DNA of 64,000 nucleotides, from contig NZ_LNRZ01000009.1 in the NCBI RefSeq assembly GCF_001468265.1, positions 124,001 through 188,000 of the forward strand, given 5' to 3'. A program made the translations under genes and the position numbers. The notes under the pieces are model-generated. The model did not search any database, had not been told where the DNA came from, and saw only the letters and a program-made list of their open reading frames with translations. This document shows, in pieces, positions 60,946 to 64,000 of this stretch; within the stretch, counting starts at the first letter, position 1; each line of letters starts with the position of its first letter. Source of the DNA: Sphingopyxis sp. H050 (GTDB taxonomy: Bacteria > Pseudomonadota > Alphaproteobacteria > Sphingomonadales > Sphingomonadaceae).

Positions 60946-62655
60946 ATGACCATGCTCCGCGAACCCTCGGTCAAGTACAGCGCCTTCCCGCAGGTTCCGC
61001 TCGCGCACCGCGACTGGCCTTCGCGCGTCACCACCAAGGCCCCGATCTGGCTCTCGACCGATCTGCGCGACGGCAACCAGTCGCTGATCGACCCGATGGA
61101 TGCCGAGAAAAAGACCCGCTTCTTCGACCTGTTGGTCAAGGCGGGCTTCAAGGAGATCGAGGTCGGCTTCCCGGCCAGCGGCGCGACCGACTTCGACTAT
61201 ATCCAGAACCTCGTGCGCAGCGGCCGCATCCCCGATGACGTCACTCCGCAGGTGCTCACGCAAAGCCGCGCCGACCTCATCCGCACCAGCTTCGACAGCC
61301 TCGCGGGCGCAAAGACCGCGATCGTCCACGTCTACAACGCGCTCGCCCCCGCCTGGCGCAAGATCGTCTTCGGCATGGACAAGGCCGACATCAAGGCGAT
61401 CGCGATCGACGGCGCCAAGCGGCTGCGCGACAACGCCGCGCGCCTGCCCGACACCGACTGGCGTTTCCAGTACAGCCCCGAATGCTTCTCGACCACCGAA
61501 CTCGATTTCAGCATCGAGGTGTGCGAGGCGGTGATGGAGATACTCGCCCCCACCCCCGACAACCCGATCATCCTCAACCTGCCTGCCACGGTCGAGGCGG
61601 CGACCCCGAACATCTACGCCGACCAGATCGAATATTTCGGCAAGAACCTGCCGAACCGCGACGCCGCGATCCTGTCCTTGCACACCCACAACGACCGCGG
61701 CACCGGCGTCGCGGCGGCCGAGCTCGGCCTGCTCGCGGGCGCCGACCGCGTCGAGGGCTGCCTGTTCGGCAATGGCGAGCGCACCGGCAACACCTGCCTC
61801 GTCACCATCGCGCTCAACATGTACACGCAGGGCGTCGACCCGGCGCTCGACTTCTCGAACATCGACGAGGTCATCCAGACGGTCGAATATTGCAACAACC
61901 TGCCCGTCCACCCACGCCACCCCTATGGCGGCGAGCTCGTCTACACCGCCTTCTCGGGCAGCCATCAGGACGCGATCAAGAAAGGCTTCGCCGCGCGCGA
62001 GCGCCAGAACGACGAGCGCTGGGAAGTCCCCTATCTCCCCATCGACCCCGCCGATTTGGGCCGCAGTTATGAAGCGGTGATCCGCGTCAACAGCCAGTCG
62101 GGGAAGGGCGGCGTCGCCTGGGTGCTCGAACAGGACAAGGGCCTGAAACTGCCCAAGAAGATGCAGGCAAGCTTCAGCCATGTCGTGCAGGCGCTCGCCG
62201 ACGAGACGAGCCGCGAACTCGGCGCCGAGGATATCTGGCACGCGTTCGAGGGTCAGTATCTGGCCACCGACAACAAACGCTTCCAGCTCGTCGACTGGTC
62301 GGAACATCATTCCTCCCCGGAACGGGGAGGGGGACCACGAAGTGGTGGAGGGGCACCCACGGCGCATCGCATCTTCGCGGGAGTCCTCCGCATCGACGGC
62401 CAGGAACGCAGCGTCAGCGGCCGCGGCAACGGCCTGATGAGCAGCGTCATCGCCGCGCTGGCCGAGAGCGGCGGCCCGGTGATGGACATCGTCGACTATA
62501 GCGAGCACGCGATCGGCCAGGGCAGCAATGTGCAGGCCGCGGCCTACGTCGAATGCCGCACCGCGGACGGGAAAAGCCTGTTCGGCTGCGGGCTGGATAC
62601 CGACGTTGCGACGGCGAGTGTGCGGGCGATTTTGTCGGCGGCGAATGGGGCTTAG
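60946..62655 (+). CDS. leuA: 2-isopropylmalate synthase with an in-frame repeat insertion
   Basis: The 569-residue enzyme starts leucine synthesis from 2-oxoisovalerate and acetyl-CoA. The catalytic barrel has LSTDLRDGNQSLIDPMDAEK, VGFPASGATDFDYIQ and LSLHTHNDRGTGVAAAELGL; HPRHPYGGELVYTAFSGSHQ is typical of the long (LeuA, ~556-residue) form. The C-terminal regulatory domain (GRGNGLMSSVIAALAESGG) binds leucine. Between the two, residues ~456-471 (SSPERGGGPRSGGGAP) are coded by a palindromic repeat of the kind scattered between genes here. The start at 60946 (ATGACCATG) follows the attenuator; no strong ribosome site is visible. Confidence 0.96.
   Translation: MTMLREPSVKYSAFPQVPLAHRDWPSRVTTKAPIWLSTDLRDGNQSLIDPMDAEKKTRFFDLLVKAGFKEIEVGFPASGATDFDYIQNLVRSGRIPDDVTPQVLTQSRADLIRTSFDSLAGAKTAIVHVYNALAPAWRKIVFGMDKADIKAIAIDGAKRLRDNAARLPDTDWRFQYSPECFSTTELDFSIEVCEAVMEILAPTPDNPIILNLPATVEAATPNIYADQIEYFGKNLPNRDAAILSLHTHNDRGTGVAAAELGLLAGADRVEGCLFGNGERTGNTCLVTIALNMYTQGVDPALDFSNIDEVIQTVEYCNNLPVHPRHPYGGELVYTAFSGSHQDAIKKGFAARERQNDERWEVPYLPIDPADLGRSYEAVIRVNSQSGKGGVAWVLEQDKGLKLPKKMQASFSHVVQALADETSRELGAEDIWHAFEGQYLATDNKRFQLVDWSEHHSSPERGGGPRSGGGAPTAHRIFAGVLRIDGQERSVSGRGNGLMSSVIAALAESGGPVMDIVDYSEHAIGQGSNVQAAAYVECRTADGKSLFGCGLDTDVATASVRAILSAANGA
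62311..62358 (+). repeat. Palindromic intergenic-type repeat inserted in frame in leuA
   Basis: CCTCCCCGGAACGGGGAGG, ACCACGAAGTGGT and GGAGGGGC follow each other as in the copies at 54882-54945 and, reversed, 53175-53220. Its length of about 48 bp is a multiple of three, so the leuA frame is kept. Confidence 0.85.
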
Positions 62656-62675
62656 AGATTGAATTCAATTACCTT

Positions 62676-64000
62676 TCAACACTCAATCCCGTTAGCCCGC
62701 CGAATAAATGAGACTAACGCCTCGATCTTTTGCCGCAAATCCAGCGGGGATAAGTCCGGCGCGTCTTCGCAAACCTTGCGAGCTACCCGGACTTTATCAA
62801 TCTTATCGACAAGCTGAGCCGAAGCCCCGCGGTTCGATCCTGTGCGAAAATAATGAAGCGCATGGTCAAACTGACCGCTCCCGGCAGGTCGGAGATACTT
62901 CGGATGCAACGAGCGGATCGCGTCATGCAATCGATTGTGCGGAACGTAGTTTTCTATCTCTCGGCCCTTCGTCACCCATGCGAAGCCCGATTTCTCAAGC
63001 TCGCCAGCAACACGGCGCTTGGTATCGTTGACGTGAGAATGAGCTGATTTCTTATCGCTGTCGATCACAATCGCCAAGTTTCTATTCAACTCGCGTAACG
63101 AGATAAACTCCCGAATCTCACTATCGTCGGCTGAAAGATGACTTAGCAACCTGCCGCCGTAGAACATTATGGAATAATGGAGACCTTCTTCAAGATCAGG
63201 TGCGAGTCCGCTTATCCAATGTTGTAAATATATCCGATCCGAAGGTCCCTCCACCCATATTACAGCGTTAGATTGCAGAATGTCCGAAGCCCGGTGGCCG
63301 AGGTCAGAGCAAATTTGGAATTTTTGCTGTTTTGAAACAGCTCGACCGATTCGAGTGGCTCCCTCATCTTGCCAAACTCGGAAGATTGCTGCTCTTGGCA
63401 TGTCAATGAACGCGGCAGAGTGAGTAGCAATAAAATATTGATTTTCAGTATTATCTTCCAAATATTCTATAAGTTTTCTCTGCAATATCGGATGCAGGTG
63501 CAGCTCAGGCTCCTCTAGACAGATTATTCTATTATCATAGACTGTGCAGAATGCCGCTAACATTATTACCTGTTGGATTCCTGTGCCTAAGCTATCAAGC
63601 GGCAATATTCTCCCGTCCATATGTACGAGCACATGCTCTCGGGAATGCGGAATCTCTATCCTAGCCTCGGGCCGCCCCGTTACCGCCCGAACAAATTCGT
63701 TAATTTTGTCGAATACCTCTGTATCTTCTCGTCTATCTACGTTCGGATTCTGAAGCTTTGCGAGACGCACGACAAGCCCGGCACCGCTAGTATCTGACAA
63801 ACCCTCCCCATCGGGACCTATCCTTCTAAATGCTGGAATAAGGTGAACCTGAGGGATCGGAGGGCTAGCGAGAGCCCCGATCACTCCTATTGTTTCTGGA
63901 GCCCAGGTTCTCGCATCGGCCCCACGCATATGCGTCAACTGGCTCCAAAGTGTCGCCAGTTCACTATTGTGAATTACCGATATTAGGTTGGAAGCATCGC
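62676..64000 (-). CDS. AAA-ATPase/TOPRIM (OLD-like) nuclease, N-terminus beyond the window
   Basis: About 441 residues are visible; the frame is open to the window edge, so the Walker A part is missing. An ABC-type signature LDSLGTGIQQVIMLAAF and Walker B RIICLEEPELHLHP (with the D-loop THSAAFID) show the C-terminal half of an OLD/RecF-like ATPase. AVIWVEGPSDRIYLQHW and LAIVIDSDKKSAHS are the Glu and DxD parts of a TOPRIM nuclease domain. It is clearly AT-richer than all neighbours and uses A/T-ending codons, a sign of transfer. Such genes are often phage-defence components (OLD, Gabija GajA-like); partner genes would lie beyond the edge. Confidence 0.8.
   Translation of the reverse strand, partial: DASNLISVIHNSELATLWSQLTHMRGADARTWAPETIGVIGALASPPIPQVHLIPAFRRIGPDGEGLSDTSGAGLVVRLAKLQNPNVDRREDTEVFDKINEFVRAVTGRPEARIEIPHSREHVLVHMDGRILPLDSLGTGIQQVIMLAAFCTVYDNRIICLEEPELHLHPILQRKLIEYLEDNTENQYFIATHSAAFIDMPRAAIFRVWQDEGATRIGRAVSKQQKFQICSDLGHRASDILQSNAVIWVEGPSDRIYLQHWISGLAPDLEEGLHYSIMFYGGRLLSHLSADDSEIREFISLRELNRNLAIVIDSDKKSAHSHVNDTKRRVAGELEKSGFAWVTKGREIENYVPHNRLHDAIRSLHPKYLRPAGSGQFDHALHYFRTGSNRGASAQLVDKIDKVRVARKVCEDAPDLSPLDLRQKIEALVSFIRRANGIEC

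Noticed and set aside
60691..62508. A 605-codon minus-strand frame opposite leuA
   Set aside because: Shadow of leuA, with no domain pattern. It also crosses the leuA leader.

Overview
The window is GC-rich (roughly two thirds G+C) chromosomal DNA of an alphaproteobacterium. Gene content and style point to a sphingomonad, most likely Sphingopyxis or a close relative. The clues are a TonB-dependent receptor beside catabolic genes, paired SPOR-domain proteins next to an orphan ParA, a PEP-CTERM protein, a subclass B3 metallo-beta-lactamase with an E-x-H-x-D-H motif, and many short palindromic repeats between genes. The genus is inferred from protein character only; no search was run.

Positions 1-10030 hold a D-amino-acid / peptidoglycan-fragment utilisation cluster: a YkvI-type permease (partial), a DUF1611 protein of the DgcN type, a TonB receptor, a wrecked M19 dipeptidase gene, an enolase-superfamily racemase/epimerase of the DgcA type, a penicillin-binding-protein-like serine peptidase, an XRE-cupin regulator and a secreted N-acyl-D-amino-acid deacylase. 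Two minus-strand promoters share a nearly identical -35/spacer block, which looks like the site of the local regulator. An MgtC-family gene follows.

Positions 10867-18932 hold an aromatic amino acid catabolic locus. A seven-gene minus-strand operon with overlapping genes encodes phenylalanine hydroxylase, tryptophan 2,3-dioxygenase, kynurenine formamidase, kynureninase, a nitrilase-family enzyme, a gentisate/salicylate-type cupin dioxygenase and a fumarylacetoacetase-family hydrolase. Divergent from it are maleylacetoacetate isomerase and an Lrp-type regulator. Two palindromes lie in the divergent promoter region.

Positions 19165-37450 are mainly housekeeping: tRNA-Tyr, rlmB, a ferredoxin, a DNA glycosylase, trigger factor with an unusual tail, tRNA-Leu, a group of secreted proteins of unknown function, gatB/gatA/gatC, ruvX, pyrB and a dihydroorotase homologue that lacks metal ligands. 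A candidate small RNA lies before a LuxR-type regulator.

Positions 37450-49385 hold secreted proteins, a parA/ribbon-helix-helix/SPOR module, a TonB-C-domain protein, a divergent ampR - B3 beta-lactamase pair, a PEP-CTERM gene flanked by a 43-bp duplication of the ampR 3' end, DUF2200 and a DUF2384-like antitoxin.

Positions 49386-62655 hold serB and miaA (head to head with overlapping start codons), ilvB-ilvN-ilvC, bioF-bioD-bioA, small secreted proteins, YceI, a rhodanese and leuA. leuA has a Leu-rich leader peptide upstream and carries a palindromic repeat inserted in frame. The window ends in an AT-richer, probably acquired gene for an AAA/TOPRIM (OLD-like) protein that runs off the edge.
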